From Burkholderiales bacterium (GTDB lineage: Bacteria; Pseudomonadota; Gammaproteobacteria; Burkholderiales; SG8-39), in the NCBI GenBank assembly GCA_020848075.1, contig JADLAV010000087.1, positions 38,434 through 102,433 of the forward strand: DNA of 64,000 nt. Direction: 5' to 3'. Numbering within the stretch: the stretch's first letter is position 1; each line of letters opens with the position of its first letter. Shown here piece after piece: positions 46,703 through 56,575 of the stretch. The notes under the pieces were generated by a model that saw nothing but the letters and a program-made list of their open reading frames with translations, made no database searches and was not told the origin of the DNA. A program made the translations under genes and the position numbers.

Positions 46703-49468
46703 TCACTGCCAGCCGAATCGCCGGGCGTAGAACCCTTTCATCGCCTGGGTCAGCCCCATGTACGCGAGCAGGATCAGCGGCAGGAAGACGAAGTAGAGCG
46801 GCGGCAGCGGCTGCAGCTTGAAGTAATGCGATAGCGGCCCCATCGGCAGGAACAGGCCCACCGCCATGATCACGCCGGTCATGACCATGAGCGGTCTCGC
46901 CGCCCGGCTCTCGATGAACGGGATCTTGCGCGTGCGGATCATGTGCACGATGAGGGTCTGGGTCAGAAGCCCGACGACGAACCACCCGGACTGGAACAGG
47001 GTCTGCGCCTCGACCGTGTTGGCGCCGAACACGAACCACATCATCAAGAAGGTCGTGATGTCGAAGATCGAGCTGATCGGACCGAAGAAGAGCATGAAGC
47101 GGCCGATGTCGCCCGGGTTCCAGCGCTGTGGCCGCGCCAGCAGCTCCTCGTCGACGTGGTCGAACGGGATCGCGATCTGCGAGATGTCGTAGAGCAGGTT
47201 CTGCACGAGGAGCTGCATCGGCAGCATCGGCAGAAACGGCAGGAAGGCGCTAGCCACCAGCACCGAGAACACGTTGCCGAAGTTGGAGCTCGCCGTCATC
47301 TTGAGGTACTTCAGCATGTTGGCGAAGGTCTTGCGGCCCTCGACCACGCCCTCCTCGAGGACGAGGAGGCTCTTCTCCAGCAGGATGATGTCGGCCGCTT
47401 CCTTCGCGATGTCCACGCCGGAGTCCACCGAGATGCCGATGTCGGCAGTGCGCAACGCCGCGGCGTCGTTGATGCCGTCGCCCATGAAGCCGACGACGTG
47501 GCCGTTGTCCTTGAGCCGGCGCACGATGCGCTCCTTGTGGACCGGCGTCAGCCTGGCGAACAGGTCGTGCGCTTCGACCGCCGCCGCGAGCTCCTGATCG
47601 CTCATGCGCTCGACGTCGGCCCCCAGCAGGATGCTGTTTGCCGGCAGCCCCACCTCCTTGCAGATCTTGGCGGTGACGAGCTCGTTGTCCCCGGTCAGCA
47701 CCTTGACCGCGACGCCGTGCGCGGCGAGCGCCTTCAGTGCGGGCGCGCTCGACTCCTTCGGTGGATCGAGGAAGGCGACGTAGCCGATCAGCGTGAGGTC
47801 CGACTCGTCCGCGACGCCGTAGACTTCCTTCGCCGGCGGCATCTCCTTCACCGCGACCGCGACCACCCGCAGACCCTCGCCGTTGAGCGACGCGGTGACG
47901 TCGCGCACGCGCGCGAGCAGCTCCGGCGTGAGCGGCTCGTCGATCTCGCCGTGGCGCACGCGCGTGGTGGCGGCAAGGATCTCCTCGACCGCCCCCTTGG
48001 AGATCAGGAGGTGGTGTGCGTCGTGCTCGGCCACCACCACCGACATGCGACGGCGCTGGAAGTCGAACGGGATCTCGTCGACCTTGCGGAACGCCGTGCC
48101 GACCTCGAGCTCGCGGTGGACCTCGACGTGGTTGAGGACGGCCACGTCGAGGAGGTTCTTCAGGCCGGTCTGGTAGTAGCTGTTGAGGTATGCGTACTCG
48201 AGCACCGCGTCCGAGGGCTCGCCCCACACATCGGTGTTGCGCGCGAGGAAGATCTTGTCCTGGGTCAGGGTGCCGGTCTTGTCGGTGCACAGCACGTTCA
48301 TCGCGCCGAAGTTCTGGATCGCATCGAGCCGCTTCACGATCACCTTGCGCCGCGACATCATCACCGCCCCCTTGGCGAGCGTGGAGGTGACGATCATGGG
48401 CAGCATCTCCGGAGTGAGCCCGACCGCGACGGCGAGCGCGAACAGCACCGCCTCCAGCCAGTCGTGCTTGGTCGCGACATTGATCGCGAGGACGAGCGGC
48501 GCCATGACGAACATGAAGCGGATCAGGAGCCAGCTCACGCGGTTGACGCCGATCTGGAACTGGGTCGGTGCAGGATCGTGGGCCGTGACCCGCTGCGCGA
48601 GCGCACCGAAATAGGTCCGGTTTCCCGTGGTGAGGACCACCGCGGTGGCCGACCCGGAGACGACCGTGGTGCCCATGAACAGGATGTCGTCCAGTTCGAG
48701 CGGGTTGGCGACGCTGCGATCGCGCTGCTCGGCGAACTTCTCGACCGGCAGCGATTCGCCGGTCATCGCCGCCTGACTGACGAACAGATCCTTCGCGCTC
48801 AGCAGCCGGCAGTCGGCGGGGATCATGTCGCCGGCCGACAGCAGGACGACGTCCCCGGGCACGAGCAGCTTGATCGGCAACTCGACGCGGCGCGCGGGCT
48901 TCACGTGGAGATGCACGCCGTAATAGCGGTCGAATAGCGGCGCGGCCTCCTCCGACGGGTCTCGGCGCACGACCGTCGCCGTGGTATGGACCATCGCCTT
49001 GAGCCGGTCGGCGGCCCGGTTGGACTTCCCTTCCTGGACGAAGCGGATCAGCGTCGCGAGCACCACCATCGCGCTGATGACGACGGTGGCCTTCAGGTCG
49101 TGCGTGACATAGGAGACCACTGCGAGGACCGACAGCAGCAGGCTGAACGGAGTCTTGTAGCAGTGCCATAGGTGGACCCACCAGCGCAGCGGCTTTTCGT
49201 GGTCGACTTCGTTCGGCCCGACGCGGGCGCGGATGGTGTCGGCCTGGGTCTCGGAGAGCCCGTCGACGTGGGATTCCAGGCGCTCGAGCAGGGCCGGGAT
49301 GTCGCTCGTGGCGGCGGCGACGAGCTGCTGCGCGAGCGATGGCGGCACCTCGCGGCCGACGCCGGTGCGGGTCACGCTCTCCAGCAGCGCGAGCCGGCGG
49401 AAGTGGCGCAGGATGTGGCGCGTGCGGAGAAAGCCCGCGAAGAGTTCTTTCAGCAGGGTGCGCTTCAT
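46703..49468 (-). CDS. mgtA: Magnesium-importing P-type ATPase MgtA
   Basis: P-type ATPase of 921 residues, slightly longer than enteric MgtA. The phosphorylation motif CTDKTGTLTQD is near residue 394. The actuator has MTGESLPVEKF, the hinge is VGFMGDGINDAAALRTADIGISVDSGVDIAKEAADIILLEKSL, and the C-terminal helices with LVQNLLYDISQIAIPFDHVDEE match MgtA/MgtB. The N-terminus (KRTLLKELFAGFLRTRHILRHF) is cytoplasmic and basic. Imports Mg2+ under limitation. No mgtA-type leader peptide is recognisable in the 320 bp upstream. Confidence 0.93.
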   Translation of the reverse strand: MKRTLLKELFAGFLRTRHILRHFRRLALLESVTRTGVGREVPPSLAQQLVAAATSDIPALLERLESHVDGLSETQADTIRARVGPNEVDHEKPLRWWVHLWHCYKTPFSLLLSVLAVVSYVTHDLKATVVISAMVVLATLIRFVQEGKSNRAADRLKAMVHTTATVVRRDPSEEAAPLFDRYYGVHLHVKPARRVELPIKLLVPGDVVLLSAGDMIPADCRLLSAKDLFVSQAAMTGESLPVEKFAEQRDRSVANPLELDDILFMGTTVVSGSATAVVLTTGNRTYFGALAQRVTAHDPAPTQFQIGVNRVSWLLIRFMFVMAPLVLAINVATKHDWLEAVLFALAVAVGLTPEMLPMIVTSTLAKGAVMMSRRKVIVKRLDAIQNFGAMNVLCTDKTGTLTQDKIFLARNTDVWGEPSDAVLEYAYLNSYYQTGLKNLLDVAVLNHVEVHRELEVGTAFRKVDEIPFDFQRRRMSVVVAEHDAHHLLISKGAVEEILAATTRVRHGEIDEPLTPELLARVRDVTASLNGEGLRVVAVAVKEMPPAKEVYGVADESDLTLIGYVAFLDPPKESSAPALKALAAHGVAVKVLTGDNELVTAKICKEVGLPANSILLGADVERMSDQELAAAVEAHDLFARLTPVHKERIVRRLKDNGHVVGFMGDGINDAAALRTADIGISVDSGVDIAKEAADIILLEKSLLVLEEGVVEGRKTFANMLKYLKMTASSNFGNVFSVLVASAFLPFLPMLPMQLLVQNLLYDISQIAIPFDHVDEELLARPQRWNPGDIGRFMLFFGPISSIFDITTFLMMWFVFGANTVEAQTLFQSGWFVVGLLTQTLIVHMIRTRKIPFIESRAARPLMVMTGVIMAVGLFLPMGPLSHYFKLQPLPPLYFVFLPLILLAYMGLTQAMKGFYARRFGWQ

Positions 49469-49788
49469 TGCTTGTTTCTAAAGGGCAGCCGGCAGGCCGC
49501 CGGTCGTTGGCGCCGCTTCTTGCACCCGGCGCGAACATGGGCGGGGTGCGGGGTGGGAGCGATCCGTGCACGGACGCATGCCCCGGCATAGGCCAGAGGG
49601 TTTACAGAATATCGGCGCGTCATGGCGTAGGATGGTTTCGCCCCACCCGCCAGGCGCGTCCTTTGCGTGCGGCTGCAACCCTCATCTCACGTTCGCGCCC
49701 GGTGAACCTGCCGCGCGCACTTGCTCCGGCGGAGCGCGCGCTCGACCGATGCAGACGGGTGCTCGTCGCCGGCACTGGAGGCACGACG
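49469..49788. other. 320-bp divergent gap between mgtA and the protease gene
   Basis: Contains no convincing gene. TTTACAGAATATCGG near 49,590 is AT-rich for this region and may belong to a promoter, but the spacing to a -10 is not clear. Confidence 0.4.
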
Positions 49789-51252
49789 ATGAAGAAGCGA
49801 ATCACGAAGCGATCCTCGAAGGCCGCGACCCGTAAGACTATCAGCACCTGGGAGCAGGACCCGGGCTCGGGCGAGCAGCCGACCGGCGGCCCGCTCGTCC
49901 AGCGACCCTCCCCGAAACTGAGCCAGACGCCCCTGCCGACGACGATCAGGAAACCCAGCAGCGCGCCGTCGCCGAAGATCTATGCGCCCGGCACGCCGGA
50001 GTTCCGCTACTGGGTCGCCGCCGACGCCCTGCGACGTGGCTCCGACTACTGGGGCGCGCTCCTTCCGGGCGTGCGCTGGGAAGTCGGCGCCCGTCTCCCG
50101 GTGGATCTCGATCACGGCGTCGACCTGAACGCCTACTACGATCGCGTCGGGCTGCGGTTCTTCCACGGGACCGCCGGCGGGCGCACGGTGTATTCCGGCG
50201 AGAGCGCGGATGTGGTCTGCCACGAGCTCGGCCACGCGCTGCTCGACTCGATCAAGCCGCAGCTCTGGGACGCGGCGAGCATCGAGGTCGCCGCATTTCA
50301 CGAGTCGTTCGGCGACATGAGCGCGATCCTGACCGCGCTTCAGCTCCCGAGCCTGCGCCAGGCCGTGCTCACGGAGACGGGCGGGGTGTTCTACCGCTCC
50401 TCCCGCCTGTCGCGCCTGGCCGAGCAGCTCGGCTGGGCGATCCGGCAGGAGTACCCGACCGCCGCCGACCGCGATTGCCTGCGCAACGCGGTCAATTCCT
50501 TCTTCTATCGGGATCCCCACACGCTGCCTTCATCGGGGCCGGCGACGACGCTGAGCTCGGAGCCGCACTCGTTCTCGCGCGTCTTCACGGGCGGCTTCTT
50601 CGAGGCCCTGGCCGGGATGCTGAAAGCGAGACCTGCCCGGGACGAGGCCAACCTGCTCCAGGTCAGCCAGGACATGGGCAGGATCCTCACGGCTGCGATT
50701 CGCGGGGCAGCGGTCGTGCCCACCTTCTACAGCCAAGTGGCGGCGAACATGGTGCAGCTCGCCGACGCACAGTTCAAGGGCTACCGGCAGGCGATGAAGA
50801 GCGCGTTCGTCCGGCACGGCGTTCTTGCTCCCGCCGCCGCGGTGGCGATCCCGGCCGCTGCCGGCCGCGTCAGGGGAATGGGTGCGCAACCCGAGCGATT
50901 GCCGACGATCACGCTCCCGGTCGCCGAGTATGGATTCGGCGTGGATGCGATCACCGTGCACGCCGCGGTGGCCGCGGCGCCGCGGGGCGTGAAGGCAGCC
51001 GGCGCCGCGGTCGCATCCCGGTCCATCACGCCGCCGTCCAACGAGGAGGCGGCCAAGTCGTTCCTCGACGATCTCGTGCGCCGCGGACGGCTGAAGGTGG
51101 AAGGGATCCCGCGCACCCGCGCCCTGGTTTCGCGGCCCCACGCGCCCGAGACACACGAGACCTATACTCACGAGCTGCGGCGCGAAGGGAGAGCCGTCGT
51201 GCTGCGGCGGGTACGGATCGATTGCGTGTCTTGCCCGGACCCGGTTGCGTGA
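49789..51252 (+). CDS. M4 (thermolysin)-like metalloprotease without signal peptide
   Basis: Protein of 487 residues from ATG 49789. The zinc site VVCHELGHALLD (HExxH, about 144-150) is followed 20 residues later by FHESFGDMSAI, the Glu-xxx-Asp pair of the gluzincin/M4 family. It lacks the M4 pro-domain and any signal peptide; the first 70 residues are basic and proline-rich (KKRITKRSSKAATRKT). After residue 370 an Ala-rich linker leads to a C-terminal domain with HETYTHELRREGRAVVLRRVRIDC. Probably cytoplasmic or exported by another route. Substrate is unknown. Confidence 0.7.
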   Translation: MKKRITKRSSKAATRKTISTWEQDPGSGEQPTGGPLVQRPSPKLSQTPLPTTIRKPSSAPSPKIYAPGTPEFRYWVAADALRRGSDYWGALLPGVRWEVGARLPVDLDHGVDLNAYYDRVGLRFFHGTAGGRTVYSGESADVVCHELGHALLDSIKPQLWDAASIEVAAFHESFGDMSAILTALQLPSLRQAVLTETGGVFYRSSRLSRLAEQLGWAIRQEYPTAADRDCLRNAVNSFFYRDPHTLPSSGPATTLSSEPHSFSRVFTGGFFEALAGMLKARPARDEANLLQVSQDMGRILTAAIRGAAVVPTFYSQVAANMVQLADAQFKGYRQAMKSAFVRHGVLAPAAAVAIPAAAGRVRGMGAQPERLPTITLPVAEYGFGVDAITVHAAVAAAPRGVKAAGAAVASRSITPPSNEEAAKSFLDDLVRRGRLKVEGIPRTRALVSRPHAPETHETYTHELRREGRAVVLRRVRIDCVSCPDPVA

Positions 51253-51312
51253 CGGTGGCGCGGTCGGGGCGGCGCGCCGCGATGAATGCAGCTTCGAGAC
51301 GGACTCCGAGGA

Positions 51313-51720
51313 ATGGCGCGGCAAAAGCTGGGGGCGACGGACGACAAGAGCCTGCGCGCCGCGCTCGCCGAGCGTGACCTCGAGCTGGTGTCGGTCGACG
51401 AGCGACTGCCCGACGGGACGCTCGCGGTGAGTGCGAACAAGCTGTGCCCGATTCCGGGCGGCGACGGCAAGCCGCTGCACGCGCCGATTCCGGTGAGCCT
51501 GCGCATCCGGCGTGACGCGCGCGGAGCGGTTCGCTTGCTCACGGGCGACACGCCCCCCGCGGAGGCGATCGCCGACGCAACGCGGTTCGTGGAGGGGCTC
51601 CGCGCCAACCGGAAGCTCGCCGAAGCGGGCGCTGCCGTGCCTCCGGGAGCGACGCACCAGATCGAAATCGATCCGCAGGGCAGGCGCGTGCTGCGACGGC
51701 GGCGGTTCACGGCCTCCTGA
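51313..51720 (+). CDS. Hypothetical protein after the protease gene
   Basis: Protein of 135 residues starting at ATG 51313 after GAGGA; no family recognised. It is alpha/beta in look (LAERDLELVSVDERLPDGTLAVSANKLCPIPGGDGKPLHAPIPVSLRIRRD) and has a basic end. It lies 60 bp after the protease gene in the same direction, so it may be a partner or an inhibitor of it, which is a guess from position. Confidence 0.5.
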   Translation: MARQKLGATDDKSLRAALAERDLELVSVDERLPDGTLAVSANKLCPIPGGDGKPLHAPIPVSLRIRRDARGAVRLLTGDTPPAEAIADATRFVEGLRANRKLAEAGAAVPPGATHQIEIDPQGRRVLRRRRFTAS

Positions 51721-51789
51721 ATCGCCGCCCTGCGCGCGGGTGCTCGAGGCGGGCCGTTGCGCGAGAGCGGGTGCGCGACCCGGTCGCGG

Positions 51790-52395
51790 TCAGCGTGGGC
51801 CTGACTGCTCGACGCAGAAATCCACGAGCCGTGCGAGCATCCGCTGCAGCGCCCGGTTGGCCGCGATCACGCCGCCGTACGCGTCCTCGCTCGGGGCGCT
51901 CTCGGCCTCGTCGAATTGCATTTCGGCGAGGACCCGGTTGCTGCGCAGGTCGACGAGTTGCGCCCGCAATGAAAGCTCGACCCGGCTGGGGTGCGTCCTG
52001 AAGTCCTGCTGCAGCCGAACGAGCTCGGTGTCGAGGCGGAGGTCGGCAGGGACGCCGCTCGGCGCCTGCACGACGGTGCGGAAACCGCCGCTGTGGGCGA
52101 GCGCCAGGGTGAAGAGCGGAGCCAGCATGCGCGCCGGGGTGTCCACCCAGCGGCTCTGCGCGAAGTATTCGAGCTCGAAGGGCCGGCTCAGGAACGCGAT
52201 CTGCGGGGAATCGTATCCGGCGCGCGCACGCGGCACGCCGACCGCCAGCACGAGGTCCCGTTGATTTCGCGAAGGGTTTTCGGCCGGCCGCGCGTCCAGG
52301 AGGAACGTGGCCGGGGCCTCCGACTGGGGAGACGGCATGCCGGCGCAGCCGCCGAGCAGCGCCGCACACAAGGCGAGTGTGCCGGCTCGCCTCAT
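51790..52395 (-). CDS. ABC-transport auxiliary lipoprotein (PqiC-like)
   Basis: Lipoprotein of 201 residues. The signal RAGTLALCAALLGGCAG has a lipobox LGGC with Cys17 as lipid anchor. The rest fits the ABC-type transport auxiliary family (DUF330/PqiC): TFLLDARP, AVGVPRARAGYDSPQIAFLSRPFELEYFAQSRWVDTPARML. These outer-membrane lipoproteins work with MCE proteins. ATG 52395 overlaps the mlaD-type gene by 4 bp. Confidence 0.85.
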   Translation of the reverse strand: MRRAGTLALCAALLGGCAGMPSPQSEAPATFLLDARPAENPSRNQRDLVLAVGVPRARAGYDSPQIAFLSRPFELEYFAQSRWVDTPARMLAPLFTLALAHSGGFRTVVQAPSGVPADLRLDTELVRLQQDFRTHPSRVELSLRAQLVDLRSNRVLAEMQFDEAESAPSEDAYGGVIAANRALQRMLARLVDFCVEQSGPR

Positions 52396-53318
52396 TCTCC
52401 GGGCGCTCGCTTGGCGGCGGGGTTCCCGTACAGGAGCACGCTCGGATTGCGTTCCAACTGCTCGCTGAAGCGTCGCAAGGATCCGGTCAGGTCCCGGAGC
52501 TCCGTCACCAGCAGCTGCACTTCGGGTTGCGTCTCGTCGGCCAGCTTTCGCGCGCCGACGCGGACGCCGTCGAGCGTGTTGTTCACGTTCGCTGCGGCCG
52601 CGGCGACGCCGTTGCTCATCCGGTCGAACGCATCGGCGCTGCGCTCGACGCGCTCGACGAGCCGGGACATCTCGCCCGTCAGGCGCGCGGTGTTCTCCAT
52701 TGCACGCGCCGCGCTCGCCAGGCCGGAATCGATGTCGGCCGAGCGCGCCGCCATTGCGCGCGACACCGCTGCGAGATCGGCGAGGGCCTGCGCGATCGCA
52801 CGGCGGTTGTCCTCGTCGGTGAGCGCGTTGATGTTCTCGCTCGACCGGTTGACGTTGGTGAGAAGCGTGGTGACCGCGGCGTCGAGGCGCACGAGGAGCG
52901 ACGGTGCGCTGCGGATGACGGGGTGCCTCTCGCCGGGCTGCGGCAGCAGCGGCGGGGAGTCCTGCCGGCCTTTCGACAGTTCGATGTAGCCGATGCCGGT
53001 CAGCCCCTGCGTGCGCAGGGTGGCCACGGTGTCGACCTTGACGGGCGTACCGCGCTCGATTTCCAGGGTGAGCCGCACGTGCTCGATGTTGTCGGGGGCG
53101 AGTGCGATCCGCCGCACGCGCCCGACTTCGACGCCTCGATACCTGACCGGCGCGTCGAGGCTCAATCCGGACACCGACTCGTCCATGAAGGCGTAATAGG
53201 TGTCGTAGACCTTGCGAGCGGCGCCTCCGCTCGAGAGCCACAGGATGCCCCCGATCAGGGCAGCGCCGAGGATCAGGACGAAGACGCCGACGGCTGCGTA
53301 GTTGAATTTCGCTTCCAT
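52392..53318 (-). CDS. MCE-domain lipid-transport protein (MlaD-like)
   Basis: Inner-membrane anchored MCE protein of 308 residues. One N-terminal membrane helix (AAVGVFVLILGAALIGGILWL) precedes the MCE domain (DESVSGLSLDAPVRYRGVEVGRVRRIAL, LRTQGLTGIGYIEL). The rest is a long helical region that could form the tube of a periplasmic channel. The start overlaps the ATPase gene by 46 bp. Longer than enteric MlaD (183), more like PqiB/Mce-type single-domain proteins. Confidence 0.88.
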   Translation of the reverse strand: MEAKFNYAAVGVFVLILGAALIGGILWLSSGGAARKVYDTYYAFMDESVSGLSLDAPVRYRGVEVGRVRRIALAPDNIEHVRLTLEIERGTPVKVDTVATLRTQGLTGIGYIELSKGRQDSPPLLPQPGERHPVIRSAPSLLVRLDAAVTTLLTNVNRSSENINALTDEDNRRAIAQALADLAAVSRAMAARSADIDSGLASAARAMENTARLTGEMSRLVERVERSADAFDRMSNGVAAAAANVNNTLDGVRVGARKLADETQPEVQLLVTELRDLTGSLRRFSEQLERNPSVLLYGNPAAKRAPGE

Positions 53319-54100
53319 GCCTGTTCGCGCGCGGCTCGCCCGCGCGGCCCGTAGAAATACTCCCGGATGAGGGGATGGTCGGAGCGCGAGAGCTCGGTCA
53401 TCGTGCCGGTACCGAGGATCCGCCCTTCGCCCAGCACCGCCACGCGGTCCGCACCCCGCCAGAGAAGATCGAGGTCGTGCGTGACCATCATGATGCTCAG
53501 CCCGAGCGCGTCGCGCAGGTGCCGGACGAGCTCGTCGATCCCGCTCGCGCTCAACGGATCCAGCCCGGCGGTCGGCTCGTCCAGGAACAGCAGCTCGGGA
53601 TCGAGCGCGAGGGCGCGCGCGAGGGCCGCACGCTTGCGCATCCCGCCCGAGAGCTCGTTCGGGTACTTGTGGCAGGCGTCCGGCGGCAAGCCGGTGAGCG
53701 CGATCTTGACCGCGGCGGTTTCGTCGATCAGCCGCTTGCTGAGCCGCGTGTGCTCGCGCAGCACCACGCCGACGTTCTCCAGCACGGTGAGCGAACTGAA
53801 CAGCGCGCCGCGCTCGAACATGACGCCCCATCTGCGCCGCAGGGGCAATGCCTGCTCGTCGCTCAGCCCGACCACTTCCTGCCCGAACACCTTGATCGAG
53901 CCCGACACCGGCTGGAGGAGCGCGATGGCTTCGCGCAGCAGCGTGGACTTGCCGCAGCCGCTGGCGCCCACCAGGGCGAAGATCTCGCCGCGGATCATCG
54001 CCAGGCTCACGTCTTCGTGGATGACGCTGCCGCCGAGCCGCGTATTGAGACCGCGGACTTCGATCACGCGATCGGCCGCACGCTCCCGCGCCTCGCTCAT
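53273..54100 (-). CDS. ABC transporter ATPase (MlaF-like)
   Basis: ATPase of 275 residues. Walker A is GASGCGKST, the signature is ELSGGMRKRAALARAL, Walker B is LLFLDEPTAGLDP and the switch His lies in MMVTHDLD. It belongs to the MlaF type, with the unusual SGGMRKR signature. ATG 54100 overlaps the permease gene by 4 bp. Its last residues extend past the end of the ABC domain (GPRGRAAREQAWKRN). Confidence 0.93.
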   Translation of the reverse strand: MSEARERAADRVIEVRGLNTRLGGSVIHEDVSLAMIRGEIFALVGASGCGKSTLLREAIALLQPVSGSIKVFGQEVVGLSDEQALPLRRRWGVMFERGALFSSLTVLENVGVVLREHTRLSKRLIDETAAVKIALTGLPPDACHKYPNELSGGMRKRAALARALALDPELLFLDEPTAGLDPLSASGIDELVRHLRDALGLSIMMVTHDLDLLWRGADRVAVLGEGRILGTGTMTELSRSDHPLIREYFYGPRGRAAREQAWKRNSTTQPSASSS

Positions 54101-55236
54101 AAGCCGAGCCAGCTGAAGATGATCGAGAACAGGGCATCGGCGACGATCACCAGGAATATCGCCTGCACGACGCTCTTTGTGGTCTGGCGGCCGACGCTGT
54201 CGGCGCTGCCGGTCGCCTGGAACCCCTGGTAGCACCCCACCGATGCGATGATCACGGCGAACACCGGCGCCTTGCCCACCCCGATGAGATAGGACCGCAA
54301 GGTGATCGCGTCTTCGAGACGATCCAGGAACGTTCCGTAGCTGATGTCGAGCTGGGCGCGCGCCATGACCATGCCGCCGAGGATGCCCATCACGTCCGTG
54401 TACACCGTGAGCAGCGGCAGCGCCACGACCATGGCGAGCACCTTCGGCAGCACGAGGAGCTCGAGCGGCGGGATGCCGATGGTGCGCAGCGCGTCGATCT
54501 CCTCGGTCACCTTCATGGTGCCGATCTGCGCCGTGTAGGCGGAGCCGGATCTTCCGGCGACGATGATCGCGGTGATCAGCGGCGAGAGCTCGCGCACCAT
54601 CGACAGCCCGACCAGGTCGGCCACGTAGATGTTGGCGCCGAAACGCCGCAACTGCTCCGCACCCTGATAGGCGATGACGATCCCGAGGAGGAACGACAAC
54701 AGGCCCGTGATCGGTAGCGCCTCGAACCCGCCCGTCTGCAGGTTGTGCAGGATCGGCTTCCACCGGATGCGGTGCGGCTGCGCGAGCGAGCGCACCAATG
54801 CAAGGGATGTCTCGCCGAGGAAGGAGAGCATGCCGCCCAGGCGGATCAAGCTCCGCCACGCGTGCTCGCCCAGCCTGGCGAGGGCACTGGGTGAGGGCGG
54901 CGGCGCGGGCTGCGCGTCCGCTGCGCGCGAGGCGATCAGCTTCAGGAGCGTGTCGAATTCCGCGCGCAACCCATGGAGCCGCACGCTGCGTCCCCGTCGC
55001 TCCAGCGCGCGGAGCATCCGGTAGAGCAGCCAGGCCCCGGAGGTGTCCATTGCCGTGATCGCCGAACCGTCGATCGCGAGCTCGCCCTCGACCGGCCAGG
55101 AGAGCGCTTCGATCCGTGCCTCGAGCGATGCGATCCCGCGCAGGGTCCAGGCCCCGGTGCAGCTCGTCTCGCCGGGCGCGCTCCCGGGGGAAACGCCCGC
55201 CTCGACGTCCGGGCTGGCGAGTTGCCTCGTCATCAT
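54097..55236 (-). CDS. STAS-MlaE permease fusion
   Basis: Permease of 379 residues. Residues 25-105 form an N-terminal STAS domain (AIDGSAITAMDTSGAWLLYRMLRALERRGRSVRLHG), corresponding to MlaB, fused to the MlaE permease domain (RRFGANIYVADLVGLSMVRELSPLITAIIVAGRSGSAYTAQIGTMKVTEEIDALRTIGI). Such fusions are common in proteobacteria. First gene of the Mla-type operon, which moves phospholipids between the membranes. Confidence 0.92.
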   Translation of the reverse strand: MMTRQLASPDVEAGVSPGSAPGETSCTGAWTLRGIASLEARIEALSWPVEGELAIDGSAITAMDTSGAWLLYRMLRALERRGRSVRLHGLRAEFDTLLKLIASRAADAQPAPPPSPSALARLGEHAWRSLIRLGGMLSFLGETSLALVRSLAQPHRIRWKPILHNLQTGGFEALPITGLLSFLLGIVIAYQGAEQLRRFGANIYVADLVGLSMVRELSPLITAIIVAGRSGSAYTAQIGTMKVTEEIDALRTIGIPPLELLVLPKVLAMVVALPLLTVYTDVMGILGGMVMARAQLDISYGTFLDRLEDAITLRSYLIGVGKAPVFAVIIASVGCYQGFQATGSADSVGRQTTKSVVQAIFLVIVADALFSIIFSWLGL

Positions 55237-55331
55237 TCATTCCGCCACGCAGCCTATCCTCGATGCTCATGATCGGGACTTGGCGATCCGCGGGAGTTGA
55301 CCTAGCGCAAGGCAGGTCGTTGCGCGCCCGT

Positions 55332-55350
55332 CGCGCGGCGATGCCGCGCG
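55332..55350. repeat. GC-rich hairpin between htpX and the Mla-type operon
   Basis: Eight-base arms around GCGCGGC and GCCGCGC with loop GAT, followed by TTTTT on the plus strand. Both flanking genes run on the minus strand, so it is on the wrong side to act as an intrinsic terminator for htpX. Confidence 0.35.
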
Positions 55351-55424
55351 GATTTTTCCCGGCAGCGGCTCCGCGCGAGGCGGCCGGGGCCCGGCCCGGT
55401 GCTTCGCGGCCGCCGCCCAGCGCC

Positions 55425-56303
55425 TCAGCCGCCGCGCGCTTGCAGCGCGGCGATGCGCCGCTCGATCGGTGGATGGGTCGAAAAGAGCGCCATCCAGGCC
55501 GGGCGGTCGTTGATGCCGAACGCGCGCACCGCCGCCGGCATGTGCGGCGGCTCCATCTTCCCGAGCCGCGCGAGCGCGTTGATCATCGGCCGCGGCGAGC
55601 CGAGGTACCCTGCCGAGCCGGCATCGGCGCGGAACTCGCGCCGGCGCGAAAACCAGGCGACGATGATCGAGGCGAGGATGCCAAGCACGATCTGCATCAC
55701 CAGCGAGACGATGAAGAACCCGGGGCCGACGCCCTCGCGGTTGTCGGAGCGGAAGATCGCCCGGTCGACGATGAAGCCCACCACCCGCGAGAGGAAGATC
55801 ACGAACGTGTTGACCACACCCTGGATGAGCGTCATGGTCACCATGTCGCCGTTCGCGACGTGCGCCACCTCGTGCCCGAGCACCGCCTCGACTTCCTCGC
55901 GGCTCATGCTCTGGAGGAGCCCGGTGGACACGGCGACCAGCGCCGAGTTCCTGAACGCGCCGGTGGCGAAGGCGTTCGGCTCGCCCTCGTAGACGGCGAC
56001 CTCCGGCATGCCGATCCCGGCGCGCTCGGCGAGCCGCCGCACCGTCTCGAGCAGCCAGCGCGCATCCGCGCCCTCCGAGCCGTCGATCGCGCGCGCCCCG
56101 GTGGACATCTTCGCCATCGGCTTCGAGATGAGGAGCGAAATGATCGAGCCCGTGAAGCCGACCACCAGCGAGAAGACGAGCAGCGCGCGGTAATCGATGC
56201 CCTGGGCGGTGATCACCTGGTCGACGCCGAGCACGCGTAGCACGACGGAGAGCACCACCAGCACCGCGATGTTGGTGGCGAGGAAGAGGAAGATGCGCTT
56301 CAT
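55425..56303 (-). CDS. htpX: Membrane zinc protease HtpX
   Basis: Membrane-bound M48 metalloprotease for quality control of membrane proteins, 292 residues. ATG 56303 begins the typical [19 protein letters not shown]. Zinc ligands are in [14 protein letters not shown] near residue 140, with the third ligand in [17 protein letters not shown]. The helices [20 protein letters not shown] follow. Standard length and order of motifs. Confidence 0.93.
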   Translation of the reverse strand: MKRIFLFLATNIAVLVVLSVVLRVLGVDQVITAQGIDYRALLVFSLVVGFTGSIISLLISKPMAKMSTGARAIDGSEGADARWLLETVRRLAERAGIGMPEVAVYEGEPNAFATGAFRNSALVAVSTGLLQSMSREEVEAVLGHEVAHVANGDMVTMTLIQGVVNTFVIFLSRVVGFIVDRAIFRSDNREGVGPGFFIVSLVMQIVLGILASIIVAWFSRRREFRADAGSAGYLGSPRPMINALARLGKMEPPHMPAAVRAFGINDRPAWMALFSTHPPIERRIAALQARGG

Positions 56304-56575
56304 GACGGGCTCCGTTCTGGACGCGCGATGCGGCGAGTCCGCACCGGGCGCCCATTCTAGCGATGCGGGCCGATCGCGCAACCAGGACGCGCCGATCGGG
56401 CGCAAGCCGTGAGCGCCTACTGCCGCCGGAGGGCGGCTGCCGCGACGGATTCGAATCGTTCCGCACCCTGGACGAGACGCGTTCGCTCGCGCTCCCTTAT
56501 ACTCGCGCATCCCATCCTTCCGTGACGGCTCGGCCCGCGTCGATGCGGCCGGGCAGCTTCGCGTCGCAAGAGACC

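Noticed and set aside
55332..55357. Hairpin plus T-run as terminator of htpX
   Set aside because: The T-run is on the plus strand, whereas htpX and its downstream genes are on the minus strand.
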